Source of the DNA: Liolophura sinensis
Taxonomy: Eukaryota; Mollusca; Polyplacophora; Chitonida; Chitonidae
Reading direction: 5' to 3'
DNA: 64,000 nt
NCBI RefSeq assembly: GCF_032854445.1
Contig: NC_088303.1
Coordinates: forward strand, 3,357,501-3,421,500
The notes beneath the pieces are model-generated. The model saw only the letters and a list, made by a program, of their open reading frames with translations, was not told the DNA's origin and searched no databases. Below are positions 1 through 11,575 of the stretch, one piece after another (within the stretch, counting starts at the first letter, position 1; each line of letters starts with the position of its first letter). Made by a program: the position numbers and the translations under genes.

Positions 1-45
1 AAAATTGTTAAGTACGATGTTAAACCCCAAGCACTCACTCTTTAA
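1..45 (+). repeat. 3' tail of SINE-like family B
   Basis: The first 45 bases match the end of the longer family B copies that finish near positions 23400 and 62205: an AAAATTGTTAAGTACGA core, then a TTAAACCCC stretch and a CACTCACTC end. Only the tail lies inside the window. The family name is mine; the same tail is common in mollusc genomes to my knowledge. Confidence 0.6.
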
Positions 46-81
46 GTTTTTTAGTTTTACAATGAGTATAATTTCCCTGTA

Positions 82-120
82 GGTTGTAATGTCTAAGTTT
101 TAGGCCGTATTGATACCCCC
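82..120 (+). repeat. Left 39-bp terminal direct repeat
   Basis: This segment, starting GGTTGTAATGTCTAAG, recurs at 4164-4202 with one mismatch. It flanks the retrotransposon remains and may be the surviving start of each LTR. Full LTRs are not visible. Confidence 0.6.
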
Positions 121-350
121 TACTGGTTATCTAACATGAGCTAGTCCGGCTCCATGGTAACAAGCGGAAAGCCCGCCATGATGTAAAGAAGACTGAATAT
201 AGCCGTCCGTCAAGAAAGTACAGAAATGGAAGTATACCAGAACCAGCCCCAGGCACAGTAAACAGTCTCTCAAACAAGCCAGGCAAATTTAGACACAACA
301 GCAAAAAGCATACACCTTTTTAAAAACCCCAAAACAAACCACACAGGAAT

Positions 351-1253
351 AATGGGTGTAGAAATTGTGGAGGTGTTTGGCCACATAGAAATACAAGTTG
401 TCCAGCTACTGGTAAAACATGTGGGAATTGTGGTAAACTCAACCATTTTGGTAGCGTGTGTCGTAGCTCACAAAATCGGACCAAAAAGCCCGTTAATAAA
501 ATACACGCAGAAGTTACCAACACTGATTCATCATCAGGGGATGAGTATGTATTTACCGTGTGTGGCAAAAGCAGCCGTGTAAAGTTTCCCACTAAACAGC
601 CCAAAATTGCAGTGAAAACAGCAGGCACAGCGGTTCCAATCTTAGTTGATAGTGGCGCGTCAGTGAACATGTTAGATAAATCATGTTGTACAGAAATAAC
701 GAAACACAAAAAAGTCTCACTCGGCAAGCCAAAATCAAAAATATTTGTCTATGGTTCCAAAACCCCTCTGCCTGTTATGGGTGCTTTTGAGGCAAACATA
801 GAAATATCAGAGAAAACGTGCTCAGCTGTTTTTTATGTGGTGGGTCAAAATTCAGGTTCCTTGTTAGGTTTTGAGACATTTACACAGCTAGAACTTATCA
901 AACTCCCCACAGTGGCAGACAGTTTATGCCTCAATCTCCATTCAGTGATAAACAAGCAGGGTAAACTCCTCACAGAGAACGAAAATAGTTTCCTACCACA
1001 ACAACCTCTGCCATCAGTTGATAAATTCCCTACAGTGAAGAAAAATAATCACGCATCAGAACAACTCTGTCATCAGTTGAGGAGTCATACCTCAGACATA
1101 TTTGATGGCGTAGGGAAATTAAAGGACTACCAATTCAAAATACCTGTAGATCCGTCAGTCAAGCCTATTGCTCAACCACCACGATGCATACCATTTCACA
1201 TGAGAAAGCAGGTAGAATTAGAACTTGAAAATCTAGAAAAGCAGACATCATAG
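351..1253 (+). pseudogene. Retrotransposon zinc knuckles and aspartic protease
   Basis: In one frame from 351 the translation gives two zinc knuckles, CX2CX5HX4C and then CX2CX4HX4C, which in these elements bind nucleic acid at the end of Gag. Downstream in the same frame is the protease signature LVDSGASVNML (DSG codons at 648-656). The frame ends at a stop at 1251-1253, but the reverse transcriptase linker continues in another frame from about 1236, so a frameshift separates them. A stop at 321-323 cuts off the Gag part upstream. A dead piece of the element. Confidence 0.8.
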
Positions 1254-1925
1254 AGAAGGTCGATGGTCGTACACCATGGGTATTGCCAGTAGTGGTGGTC
1301 CCGAAGAAGGACAAATCAAGAGTCCGTGTCTGTGTTGATATGACGTTTCCAAATACTGCTGTCTTTCGTGAACGTCATCCAACGCCCACCATGGACGAAA
1401 TCATACATGATCTAAACGGAGCCACAGTATTCTCCAAACTCAACATGCGACAAGGGTATCATCAGATCGAATTACATCCAGAGCCACGGTGACAACATTT
1501 GCCACACACAAAGGCCTGCGACGTTTGTCGTCAGGGTCAGAAATTTTCCAGGACGTGATTCAGCAGACACTAAGTCACACACCCGGTGTGAAAAACCCTC
1601 CAGACGACATCATCGTGGTCGAACACAAACTGAACATGACAAGTCGCTGCGATTGGTCTTCCAGAGACTTTGAGACAAAAGCCTTACACTCGGGCTGGAA
1701 AAATGTGTTTTTAACAAACCAGTCTGGAGTTCTTCGGATTTGTGTTTTCCAAGCAAGAAATATCCCCAGATCTGGCAAAAGTGGATGCAGTGAAAAACGC
1801 TCCAATTCCAAAGGATGCATCGGCTGTGCGAAGCTTCCTAGGGACGACAAACTACGTGTCGCTCTTCATTGACGACTGCGCGACAATAACGGAACCACTG
1901 CGTGAGCTGACGAGACAGAACGTGA
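1236..1925 (+). pseudogene. Retrotransposon reverse transcriptase fragment
   Basis: Recognisable blocks of a Ty3-type reverse transcriptase: a VVVPKKDKSRVRVCVD block at about 1286-1340, a FSKLNMRQGYHQIELHP block at about 1432-1482, an SEIFQ-like block near 1540, the catalytic aspartate pair (GACGAC at 1603-1608) and a NAPIPKDASAVRSFLG block at about 1796-1842. These are spread over three frames. The segment normally lying between the QGYHQIELHP and SEIFQ blocks is shortened, so the fold is incomplete. Confidence 0.85.
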
Positions 1926-2346
1926 AATTTGATTTGGATTGAAAAACACCAAGACGCCTTCAATCGTCTAAAATCCTCACTGTCAGATACGTCATTGGTG
2001 TCGTATTTTGATCCAAACAACACAACGGAAGTCTACGTTGACGCCAGCCCGGTCGGTGTTGCTGCGATCCTTACACAAGTCGACGGAAATGGACAACACC
2101 GAGTCATCTGCTACGCATGTCGCACGCTCTTGGACGTGGAACGCAGATATTCCCAAACGGGCCTGCGAGAAATTTCATTTACGTGTGTTTGGACAGTCAT
2201 TCACTGTGATAACTGACCACAAGCAGCTGATACCGATGTTCAATAAGCCGCGCTTCCAGTGCCAAGCCCGCATCAAGAGATGGCAGCTCCGTTTACAACC
2301 ATACGGCACAGAGCCCCCATTAGTTTTCCATAAGCGACAATGTTAA
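1926..2346 (+). pseudogene. Retrotransposon RNase H fragment
   Basis: Contains the RNase H start with an EVYVDASPVGVAAILTQ block at about 2029-2079 and, after a frame change near 2160, the later block ending in FTVITDHKQLIPMF and KRWQLRLQPYGTE. These match the thumb-to-RNase H region of Ty3-type Pol. The frame stops at about 2346, where an unrelated repeat has been inserted. Confidence 0.8.
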
Positions 2347-2349
2347 CGT

Positions 2350-2692
2350 TTAGCGCTGTAGCTCAGTCCCAAACATTCCGTGGCCAATAAGCCTCGGTGC
2401 ATACCTGACCCAGCCTGTCAGAAAGAAGCCATAAAAATCTTGACATAGGTTGACTGTCAAAATTTGTACCTTTCTATGCCGGCAGCTTGGAGGTGTGCCT
2501 AGCAACGCCAAGGGGACGTCAGCCTCAGTGTGTCCTCTCGCCCAGAGTTTCAAACTTTCGTCATTAAACTCATACCTGCCCAAAGCTTGGACAATTTTCA
2601 GCATTTTGATACCAAGCATGCACCTGCACACCGAAAAAGGCATGCTGGCAGCGGAAAAAGACTTTCCACCCTAAAATACACAGAATTACTCC
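2350..2692 (+). repeat. Dispersed repeat family C inserted in the retrotransposon
   Basis: This stretch is not retrotransposon sequence. It aligns by eye, in the opposite orientation, with 59405-59690. Shared stretches include TTCCGTGGCCAATAAGC, CCAAAGCTTGGACAATTT (CTTAGACAATTT in the other copy) and the AAAATACA-AGAATTA end. The Pol reading resumes afterwards at the VVYQPG block, so the repeat interrupts the element. Its class is unknown: there is no clear poly(A), tRNA head or inverted termini. Confidence 0.65.
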
Positions 2693-2718
2693 CGAAAAAG
2701 GGAAGCTGTAATGGGGGT

Positions 2719-2815
2719 CTGTGTCCATACGACATGAAAGTTGTTTACCAACCAGGGTAATTGGGGCCTGTGTCCATACGACATGAAAGTTGTTTACCAA
2801 CCAGGGGCAAACAAC
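2719..2815 (+). repeat. 49-bp tandem duplication in Pol
   Basis: Two copies with a 49-bp offset start CTGTGTCCATACGAC at 2719 and 2768. Both contain the codons of the Pol linker block VVYQPG. The duplication is local and recent-looking (few differences). Confidence 0.75.
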
Positions 2816-3320
2816 CCTGCAGACTTCCTGTCTCGACATCCCCAGCCAACAGTTTCTTTCTCCGACAGAAACAAGGCCGATGAATGAGTCAATTTGATCG
2901 CCGAAAATGCTGTACCGCAGTCACTTACTCTGACTGATATTCAAAATGCAACCAAACAGGACAAGGTTACAAAGCTCGCGACAGCTATTTTTTCTGGAAA
3001 ATGGGACAAACATGATTCAGGCCTACGACAGTTCTACAAAATCAGAAATGAACTAACTCTGACATCATCATTCCACAAACGCTCAGATCACACATTCTTA
3101 CACTTGCCCATGAAGAACATCAGGGCATCGAGAAAACAAAGCGATTGCTGCGCGAAAAAGTGTGGTACCCAGATATCGACAAGGACACAGAGACTTGAAT
3201 TAGTCAGTGTATTCCCTGTCAAGCAAACGGACAATCTCCAAAACCAGAGCCACTGAATATAAACGAAATGCCTGACAAGCCCTGGAGTCATGTTAGTGCC
3301 GATTTTTGTGGACCTTTCCC
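2800..3320 (+). pseudogene. Retrotransposon integrase N-terminal fragment
   Basis: After the block NNPADFLSRHPQPT (about 2810-2855) comes the integrase zinc-binding region: two histidines in HEEHQGIEKTKRLL (about 3108-3150) and the CIPC pair (about 3208-3222). Then the first part of the catalytic core, SADFCGPFP with its aspartate, ends at 3320. Several frame changes and an in-frame stop (TGA at 3196-3198 in one frame) break it. Confidence 0.8.
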
Positions 3321-3854
3321 AATTATCGAGCAACCCCACATTCAACCAAAGGTGTATCTCCGGCCGAGCTGCTCTTTTCGCGGCCGATCAAGACCAATCT
3401 ACCAGAACCTGTAACCCCTTCGTGCAACGAGAAACATCAATCTGCGAAACAAAGTGATGCACAAGCCAAGCTAAAAATGAAAGCTCGTTCCGACGCGAAA
3501 TCTGATGCCCATGTCTCCAACCTTAAACCAGGAGATACAGTCCTATTAGCAGCCAAACGTGAAAACAAACTGTCAATCAAATTTGACAAACCCCCATTCA
3601 AAGTGGTCTCCACAAAAGGATCAATGGTAATCGTCCAAGGTTCTAAAGGTGAACAGTACGCACGGAATTGTTCTCATTTAAAGAAAATACCCAGAATCAA
3701 CCTACCTGAAGTGAAAGTCAACCGTACGATGATCAGGACATTCCGTCAGAACCGAACCGTCAGGATATTCCGAGACGCTTCCCAACGAGAAAGCGCGTCC
3801 GGCCTGCGTATCTGTCTGACTATGTGTGATGTGTTGGAATGTGAACTTCCTTAG
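3321..3854 (+). pseudogene. Retrotransposon integrase C-terminal fragment
   Basis: Joined directly to the core start, the frame continues with NYRATPHSTKGVSPAELLF, which belongs near the end of the integrase core. The stretch carrying the other catalytic acidic residues is therefore deleted. A C-terminal block follows: GDTVLLAAKRENKLS, then IKFDKPPFKV and NCSHLKKIP. The frame ends at 3852-3854. Confidence 0.8.
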
Positions 3855-4163
3855 TGAAATTTTTTTTTCATCCATACTGACATGTGAAAATTATTTGCAT
3901 CGAGTGAAATGCGTGGAATCAATTCATTCTAACTTTTCAAATATTTCAAATACTGATTTTTATGCTGACAGTTTCAGTGTGAACTGTTTTGATCAAGTGT
4001 ATTTGTTCAAGTTATTTTAAAGGGCGCTATTCTTTAATGTGCAGAGAATTCACTATTACGGACATTAGGTTGCCTAACACTGTAACCTCATGGTTTTTAA
4101 TTTCAAAGTTCCAAAAGATTTCGTAAATTTTACTATAGTTAAAGGAGTAATTTGAAAAAGGAG

Positions 4164-4202
4164 GGTTGTAATGTCTAAGTTTTAGGCCGTATCGATACCC
4201 CC
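4164..4202 (+). repeat. Right 39-bp terminal direct repeat
   Basis: Second copy of the 82-120 segment with one mismatch. It follows an A/G-rich stretch resembling a polypurine tract and runs directly into family B repeat sequence. Confidence 0.6.
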
Positions 4203-4390
4203 GATGTAAGTATAATGTGACTGGGTGTGGTGTCATGCCTGGTGTCATCGGTATGATACTTCGGTGGCGGCAGCACTTTGGCGGCATAAACTTGCCCTGC
4301 TTCAAGAAACACAGCGTATACACATACACACCTAATGACTTTTCGTTGTCAAATGGCTGAAAAATTATTAAGTACGACGTACGACCGTAA
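4203..4390 (+). mobile_element. SINE-like family B, 3' part
   Basis: Begins with GTAAGTATAATGTGACTGGG and ends with TGGCTGAAAAATTATTAAGT plus CGACGTACGACC. The same order of blocks is seen at 23190-23395, and its ends at 62140-62200. The tRNA-like head is missing here. Confidence 0.65.
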
Positions 4391-5190
4391 GCATCCATTC
4401 ATCCATACAAACATACAAACATACACACATCCAGGATCTCTGGCACCCTGCTTCATGATTCCGCTTTACCTGGGGCTAGGGGCGGTATATTCATCGTGTT
4501 AAAGTATATCGCCACTTTGGATATACCTGTATGAGCTGTTGCAATCAAAGCACAACTGATATATATATATTTTGTTATCGACTAATTTTATTTTCTAGCA
4601 CAATACACGATTTGAACACTGATTTCACTCATTTGCCTAGAACATTTCGTCTTCACTTTCCAACATCAGTGAAAACTGTTGACTCTTTTTGCATGATTCC
4701 GTCCTACGTTTGTACTTTATATACTTTCTTGGTTAAATCGTTTTGGGAATTGACCTTGCGATATTGACTTGGAAGGTCCATTTTGGCTAACGGCTGGTGC
4801 ATTAATGTCTGTTTCGACGCATAGTCAAGAGGAACAAGACTGTTAATATTTCTTACTTTTTCACCTGTACATTATATGGGACGCTTGTTATAATTGTTAT
4901 ACTGGTTGCCTATACAGACCAAGGACTAGGTAAACAAGCACGTCCTTACCTTTCGGTGTACATTCTGTCCCATGAGCGAGAGACCAGAGTCCGAATCAGG
5001 TCAAGGCAAAGGATGTAAAATTTGGTTCTCTTGATTCTTGGATACGTGCATGGGGACACTGAGCTTAAGGGGTGCAACAGGTGTGAACTGCTCGGTATAC
5101 CGTGACGCTATGGCACGCCTTGTCTGAAGTCTTCAACTTTCCAGCTTGTTATGTATATGTAGTGGAACACTGGAACTGGTCCTCTTAAAA
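4391..5190. other. Non-coding stretch, nothing recognised
   Basis: Stop codons are dense in all frames, and I see no conserved protein motif, tandem repeat or RNA fold here apart from a short (TA)n run near 4559-4570. Confidence 0.5.
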
Positions 5191-5201
5191 GCAGACATCG
5201 T

Positions 5202-5450
5202 TGTAATATGATTGAAACAGTATTGAGAACTAGGTTAAACCCTAAAACATGCAAGCAGACACAGGAGCAAAGAAATACATTGCGCTTTATTTAGAGATGT
5301 GGCAAAAGCCTCCAGGTTGGGATAATACCTTTGTATGATTTCTCTGGACTGGTGTGTAATATGACTGAAACGATGCTGAAAACGAGGTTAACCTCTAAAA
5401 CAGCCAAGGAGACAAATAAAGAGGCAAAGAAATACATTCCGCTTTATTTT
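5202..5450 (+). repeat. Imperfect ~150-bp-offset direct repeat
   Basis: Two related segments at about 5202-5292 and 5352-5450 share GTAATATGA, TGAAACAG/TGAAACGATG, GGTTAA-CC-CTAAAACA and AAGAAATACATT-CGCTTTATTT. They look like an old tandem duplication or two copies of one dispersed repeat. Confidence 0.55.
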
Positions 5451-5787
5451 CGAGCTTGTGTTCATCAGAAATAATATGTACACCATTTTCACCAGGCCAT
5501 TTAACATGAGGATTCTTCAGAAAACTGTTAATAGCACTGTGAATAAAGGCGTATAGTATTTATACATGGTTACAACTGGGCTGTAGGGTAAAGGAATTGT
5601 TTGTGACCATGTTGCATCCATAGTGTATCCCATTACATTTCTATTCGGTTAACAAACATATCCCTGACTTCTTTGTCCCACCTCTACTTGCTTAGCTCTA
5701 CTGCTGACACAAATACACAGATATTTATACATCTGCTATTTTATTTTTGTATACTTTCACACTTAGATGAGTGTGTAAGGTAATTAT

Positions 5788-5996
5788 ACAAGGTAACGTG
5801 AGGTCCGTGCTTAGCACTAGAGTCACAAGGTGACGTGATGTACGTGTATAGCACTAACGTAACAAGGTGATGGGAGGTCTATGTGTAACACTAGTGCAAC
5901 AAGGTGACGTGAGGTCCGTGTATAGCACTAGTGTAACAGGGGGAGGTGAAGTCCATGTATAGTACTAGAGTAACAAGGTGACGTGAGGTCCATGCA
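5788..5996 (+). repeat. Minisatellite, ~37-bp unit, ~5.5 copies
   Basis: The motif ACAAGGTGACGTGAGGTCC followed by GTGTATAGCACTAGTGTA recurs about every 37 bp with scattered differences. It has no coding logic. Confidence 0.8.
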
Positions 5997-8940
5997 GGAC
6001 TTGCGAAACCCTTGCTGAGTGTTACTTTTACTATACTATAGTGAAAGGTTGTGCCAGGAGAAGCGGTCCATTTCAAGTTGAGGCACACAGTCAGCAACAT
6101 GGAAAACATCGAAAGTATCTGCATAAGAGATTAAAATGCATCAAAACGTTGAAATTTGTGGTCACCTGGGAGAAGTGTGGCTCACGGCATACTGCCTTCG
6201 ACTCTGATGTTTATTTGGGAATCGAATTCCAAATTGAATGTTGTTGAAGCAGAGCTCGTGCTTGAGTTCCTTTCATAGAATTTAGTTTGCAGAAACAACT
6301 TCGCATGTTAATTTATTTATAGCTATTCTCCGGCTGTCGTCTGTTCACCCAGTGTTACTGTTTTGTTCTCATGGTCGCGTGGCAAGCACGCGCCGAGCCC
6401 CGCATCAGTGTTTGTTATTCGTATGTTTACAAACTATCCTTTATGTGTAGGGGAGCAGTGTACACACTTGGTCAAAACCCGTCCCAAACTCGTGCTGACC
6501 TGCGACTTGACCCTCCAAGATGACCAGATATGGAAAAATGCTGCTCAAGGAGTTCCGCTGAATAGACCGGGGACAGGCACAGCCGCAGTGACGGAGCGGT
6601 GAGCGCGACCCACCTGCTTTCGGCTTTAAAGCCCAATGAATTATGGCTAAAAGATTTACCTGAGTGTCATGAGCCATTGTTCCCTGCTACAGACCCTGTT
6701 CACAAGACGCCGATTTAGCCGCAGGGCAGTGTACAAGAGCTCTTTACGTCCAAAGGTGTTGGACATGGCAGAATCTCACTCTGGCCTCTGGCCTCTGAAT
6801 CCAATGGCTTCAAATTTAATTGCCCTAAATCCGAGAATTAAACCCACAGACCTAATGCGGATTTTGTCCTTGGCACTTACCACTGCCCACACAAAAAGAA
6901 CGCCTGTACAATGGAATTGTCCTCATAAAAATTAGCAACATTTACAAGGATGACCCCTGACCTCGGCAGATTAAAGCAGCATGCACCTCTGTCCGAAAGG
7001 TTCCTACAGAGATGCAAAGTTCTAATGGAAAGTCTTACAGCTGCGAACAGCGGCGCGTGGCTGCGCGCGACAAGGCAATATTAGGGTCAAACTGTTCTTC
7101 ACAACTGGATAAAAATATCACCGCCTTTTTCTATAAATAATGCAAATTGTTGTTGCCACCTGCTTGTTTTCTGTATGGTATAGGGCAAAACCTTCGCCTA
7201 CATTAAGTTTTAATCAAAACTGACAATTACCGCTGTGTGTATGCATATACACATCAATGTATATCCTTGTATGTGCATATGAAACGAGAGTCATTTCCAA
7301 TAAATTCATTAGGTACCTCTAGCTGGACGCCTACAAGTTTAGTCTTTTCTCCGTAACCTGACCAACCCAATCAACACAAACACTGAAGACCTATATATAC
7401 TTGACGACTGTAAGCTGCAGCCCATTCATGCTCGGATACTTGTTAGTATAGTATTTGCATCATGCAGTCAGATGCATTGAATGTGTGTGGAAGCACTACA
7501 GCATCATCGCATCGGACATGCGCGTGGCGTGACTAGAACGGCACGAAGACTGATATACTAATGTTAGCATGCATAAAAACTTAGCCGTCCGAATCACATT
7601 ACCAGGTCTCATGAGTAGAACACCGTTTACATTGTCATGAAATACTGCAATGTTGCCTGTAACTATGTATATCCAGCTTCAAGTGTCTTGTAAACTACAA
7701 ATTGATGTATATGTCTGTCAGGGATAAAGGTCATATGTCTCTTTTCTAAAACAGGTATCACATTTGTATAAAATGTATATGGAGGAGTCATGAGCAGGGG
7801 AATTATAAATCTATATATACAAATTATTTTCATGTGATGCAAATATATTCGTCCACTGATAAACGACTTACAGGAGGTTCAGGGAGTTTTGGATGGTTGC
7901 AAACATGCACTTGTATATGAAAACAGAGGTGAAATTTGTTCGTATCTCTGTTCAGGACATACACATGTCCAGCTTATTTATTGTGAATGTTCATGCCTGG
8001 TATTGCTAAGTGTGTAGCTTTAATAAAATCAATATCTCCTCCACTACTAAATACTTTGGCACTTTATTTTGCCACCATTATAATGATATAGGCCACCATG
8101 ATCCATATAGCATCGTCTGCATCCAGCCTTCATACAAACCGACACATATACATGTACATTTGTGTCAGGGGCAGCGAAACGTCATAAAATTGGGACTTGC
8201 TGAAGCAGAGAATACTATCCCTGCCCCAGAGGCAAGTGTCGAATGATCGTCTTGGTCCTGAAGCTCTGTCTTTTCACGTGACCGGAGACGCGTCTCAGGC
8301 GATCTGTTTTTGGTAACGCAAATAACTTGTTGGAAGGCGGGATGCCTTTGGGTGGCACATCATATATAGTTTTGGGGTGTTGAAACTGGGAAACTAAAGC
8401 AAACAGTTTCCAAGAAATATGACCCAAACTTGTGAGATATGAGAAAAACTAAAGGGCGCTTTCACCATAGGCACTTGATGATAAGTAAACAAACAGATGA
8501 GGCCACAAGGTCCGTGTGTGAATGGTGGTGGGACGCAGTGCTGGGCAGGGAGAGTAAACACGGACTTTTGTCTGGGGAAGGGTTAAAATCTTCTCCCCCA
8601 CCTGCTAAGGGAGGATTCGGAAAGGCGGTGGGAGAGGCTGACTGGGGTGGGGAAGGGGCGCATGTGTTAGTGAGTAGCTGGACGTTACCTGGTCAGTCCT
8701 CTGCTTTGTCACCACTGACCTAGCCAATCTCGACCCGACGCACATTGTACTTCCGCACTGGGCCATTGGGTCGATCCCCACCCACCCGCCCCGGGCTCCT
8801 TGACCCGTGCCGTTCTCTTTTTATCCTGACTGGGTATATAGTTCTGACTAATGAACCCAGTCTGAAGTTTTAATTAAAGTCTACCTTATTATTCTTCCCT
8901 TCTGACATTACACTAGGCACGCTCGTCCAATGTCCCGAGC
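5997..8940. other. Long non-coding stretch, nothing recognised
   Basis: No gene, RNA or clear repeat can be supported. Open frames are all under about 95 codons and have no recognisable motifs or splice context. The part at 8500-8830 is richer in G and C than its surroundings. Confidence 0.45.
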
Positions 8941-9130
8941 TTTATTTATTTATTTGACTGGTGTTTTACGCCGTACGCAAGAATATTTCACTTATACGAC
9001 GGCGGCCAGCATTATGGTAGGAGGAAACCGGGCAGAGCCCGAAGGGAAACCCACGACCATCCACAGGTTGCTGGAAGACCTTCCCACTTACGGCCGGAGA
9101 GGAAGTCAACATGAACTGGACTTGAACTCA
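8941..9130 (-). mobile_element. Family A tRNA-derived SINE, head truncated
   Basis: Read on the minus strand, the central domain (GGTTTCCTCC-ACCATAATGCTGG, then TAAGTGAAATATTCTTG) leads to a GCGTAAAACACCAGTC and (AAAT)n tail at 8941. The tRNA-like head beyond 9130 is lost. Layout and tail agree with mollusc Meta-SINE-type elements as I know them; the family name is an inference. Confidence 0.75.
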
Positions 9131-10676
9131 TATCAGATTTATATGTAGACAACACACCATATACCTACATAAAGAACAACAGGGTCTGAATAAGTGCGTG
9201 GGGTTACACCAGTATTTAAACTCAGTTCACAGTCAAAGCCCAGAGCTCTACCAATTGTCCAGAAGGGAAATTACCACTAATTGCTGCTAGTAAAGGCATT
9301 GGAAGGCTGCTCGCGTTGCACACGAGCGGCTTTGGACATTTGTACATGCAAAACATTTATGTTTGGAATATGATCGAGGTTAAAGAGGTTTCGTTATTTA
9401 ATGGAATACCATGCATGCCGAGGGAGGGCACCAAACAATGACATCCACACACTCATGGTATAGACATACTGCACACGCATCTGAAAAGTTGAAAAGTTAT
9501 GCCATGTTGTATTCTTAGATGATATTAGATATTGTAAACTTAAATAAATAAATGCACGAAGACGCAAGGGACGTTGCAAGATTATTTGTACATTAAAGTC
9601 GTACATTATACCTGATACTCACAACAGAGGAGAGCCAGTTTCCACAGGTGCCCAGGAATCTCACTGATAGCACCTGATCCTGTCCCAAAAGGCAGTTCTT
9701 TCGTTGACCACGCAATACAAACCCAAGTTTAATATTTATGCAATGTCTTGCCTACGTTTGCCCAGAAGTGCATATGCAACGCATGGTCACAGTAAAATGC
9801 ATCTGGTGACAGAAACCACATGTATGTAGAACTTACTGGCCTATCAGTTCATCACATTTTACTAATACTTTGCCTCAGGCTATTTTCTTTATTCAAAGTA
9901 TTTTCCATGTTATTTTGCTTTATGTTTATGTTTGAGTAGTTAATTAACAGCAGAAATCAAGATAACAAACAGAGTATGTAACCAGCTAGTTTCCTTCCCA
10001 AAATTCAGTATATGGTGCAACAAATATTGAGATTGAGATTGAGCACCTATATGGTACCCGTAGACTTATTCTTCCAACCGGTCAATAAAATAAATTAAAG
10101 TGTCTTCTTTTGGTCTTGACTTTCTGAACGCAATTCTATATCCTTTCAAACAATATTCTTAGTTTCATTGAGTTAATCAATTTCTAAGAATGAACATGAC
10201 AGCTTGTAGCTTGTACAAAAGCTCTTTTCTAGCCCGAGGAGTGGATCGTTGATAAGTGGTTAAGATTCCGGTCATTTAATCGAGTCGAAACACAAGCTGC
10301 GGGAGTTTCTCGATACCTTCGAACACATTTTTCGTAAGGCCTTAGTGATAATAAACGGTCGATGAAAATTGTCGAAGCCACTGAGTACATGCACAACTTT
10401 ATCTGGAAGTTTATTGTGTGGTCATGTGCACAGTCTTAACATTTGTTGAAGATCACCAGTATGTGCACATCTGTGTTACAGATCAAAAGGCTAGTTCGTC
10501 CGTAACTTACCAAAAATTGATGGTTTGCAACCGGTAGTTCGGCTTCCTTCATCCATAAAACTAGCCGTGTAAGTGATCAATTACCGAAATAACGTATAAA
10601 GGTAGTCTTGTAAATGTAGCTTATACCTGATCCGTGTTGCATCCATACATACCTAATCCATACACCATGCATACAG
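9131..10676. other. Non-coding stretch, nothing recognised
   Basis: AT-rich sequence with no supported gene or repeat. Open frames are short and random-looking. Confidence 0.45.
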
Positions 10677-10946
10677 GGGCCTTCCGTGGCCTAGTGGTTA
10701 ACGTGCCAGTGCAGCACGATAATCCATGCTGGAATTTCTCACGTATGCGATCACTGTGAGTTCAAGCCCAGCTCATGCTGACTTCCTCTCTGGTCGTACG
10801 TGGGAAGGTCTGCCAGCCACCTGCGGATAGTCGTGGGTTTTCCTCGGGCTCTGCTCGGTTTCCTCCCACCATAATACTGGCCGCCGTCGTATAAATTTAA
10901 TACTCTTGAATTCGGCTTAAAATACCATTGAAATAAATAAATACAT
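10677..10946 (+). mobile_element. Full-length family A tRNA-derived SINE
   Basis: This is the most complete copy in the window. The head GGGGCCTTCCGTGGCCTAGT carries a degenerate A box and GTGAGTTCAAGCCC a B box for RNA polymerase III. Then come the conserved central domain and an AAATAAATAAATA tail. An 8-bp direct repeat, CATGCATA, lies just outside both ends (10666-10673 and 10947-10954) and is a likely target-site duplication. SINEs encode no protein and depend on a LINE for copying. Confidence 0.85.
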
Positions 10947-10954
10947 CATGCATA

Positions 10955-11575
10955 TATGTATACATGTTAACCTCCCAGTGTAGCCTACATATTAAAACGT
11001 TCAGGTACAGCTTTATTGTTGCATTGGTGGACACAGACATGGTTGTAAGACACATTCCTCGACAAAAACATTTATCAACCTCTCTGGTATCTGGTAAACG
11101 AAATTCCTTGCATTCAAATCCGACTGCGGCGGCCTGATAAATTTCCTGAGTATATAGCTGGTTCGTTAAAGCGCTCCCTGGCCGGTGTCCGGAATACTAT
11201 ACCACTTAGCCCCACCCACCGCCGGTGTAAGTCGTCTATTATTGTCCATGATAAACATCGATTACATAATTGATAAATGAATGGAAGTTGCCTGTTAATT
11301 AACCGCCAACCTGTGTTTCGCTGGGCGATGACCGGTGGGCGGAGGAAACGTTCTACAATTCCCAGTCGGTGTTAGAACACCTGTTTAGGCACACTTGATA
11401 CCGGTTAAATTCCCAGTACTGCCTGAAGTGAACGCTTATCGATTCTTTAAGACACAGGTTCTACAGTGTCTTAAAGAGCGAGGGCCCTCCCTGTTCAAAT
11501 CGCCGTGAATCTGCACTTAACTGCTGGGAGAGCCACACAACGCTTGATATCTTCGTCTTCGTCCACAGCCAGCAT
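10955..11575. other. Non-coding stretch, nothing recognised
   Basis: No open frame, repeat or RNA signature stands out. Confidence 0.45.

Larger units (their letters stand above)
82..4202 (+). mobile_element. Degenerate Ty3-type LTR retrotransposon
   Basis: Pieces of a Ty3-type polyprotein occur in the normal order: two CCHC knuckles, an aspartic protease with DSG, reverse transcriptase, RNase H, integrase zinc-binding region and integrase C-terminal part. They lie in different frames with several frameshifts, stops and deletions, so the element is dead. A purine-rich stretch at 4154-4165 followed by TGTAATG resembles a polypurine tract and LTR start. A 39-bp direct repeat with one mismatch (82-120 and 4164-4202) is all that remains recognisable of the ends. 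A separate repeat sits inside at about 2350-2692. Confidence 0.85.

Noticed and set aside
6041-6935. Three open frames of 68-88 codons
   Set aside because: No motif, no regular gene structure, and no Kozak or splice context worth reporting.
8439-8723. 94-codon open frame in a GC-richer stretch
   Set aside because: No recognisable motif, no consistent splice sites; G-rich low-complexity residues.
10677-10780. tRNA gene
   Set aside because: A and B boxes are present, but the sequence continues into the SINE body and does not fold as a tRNA.
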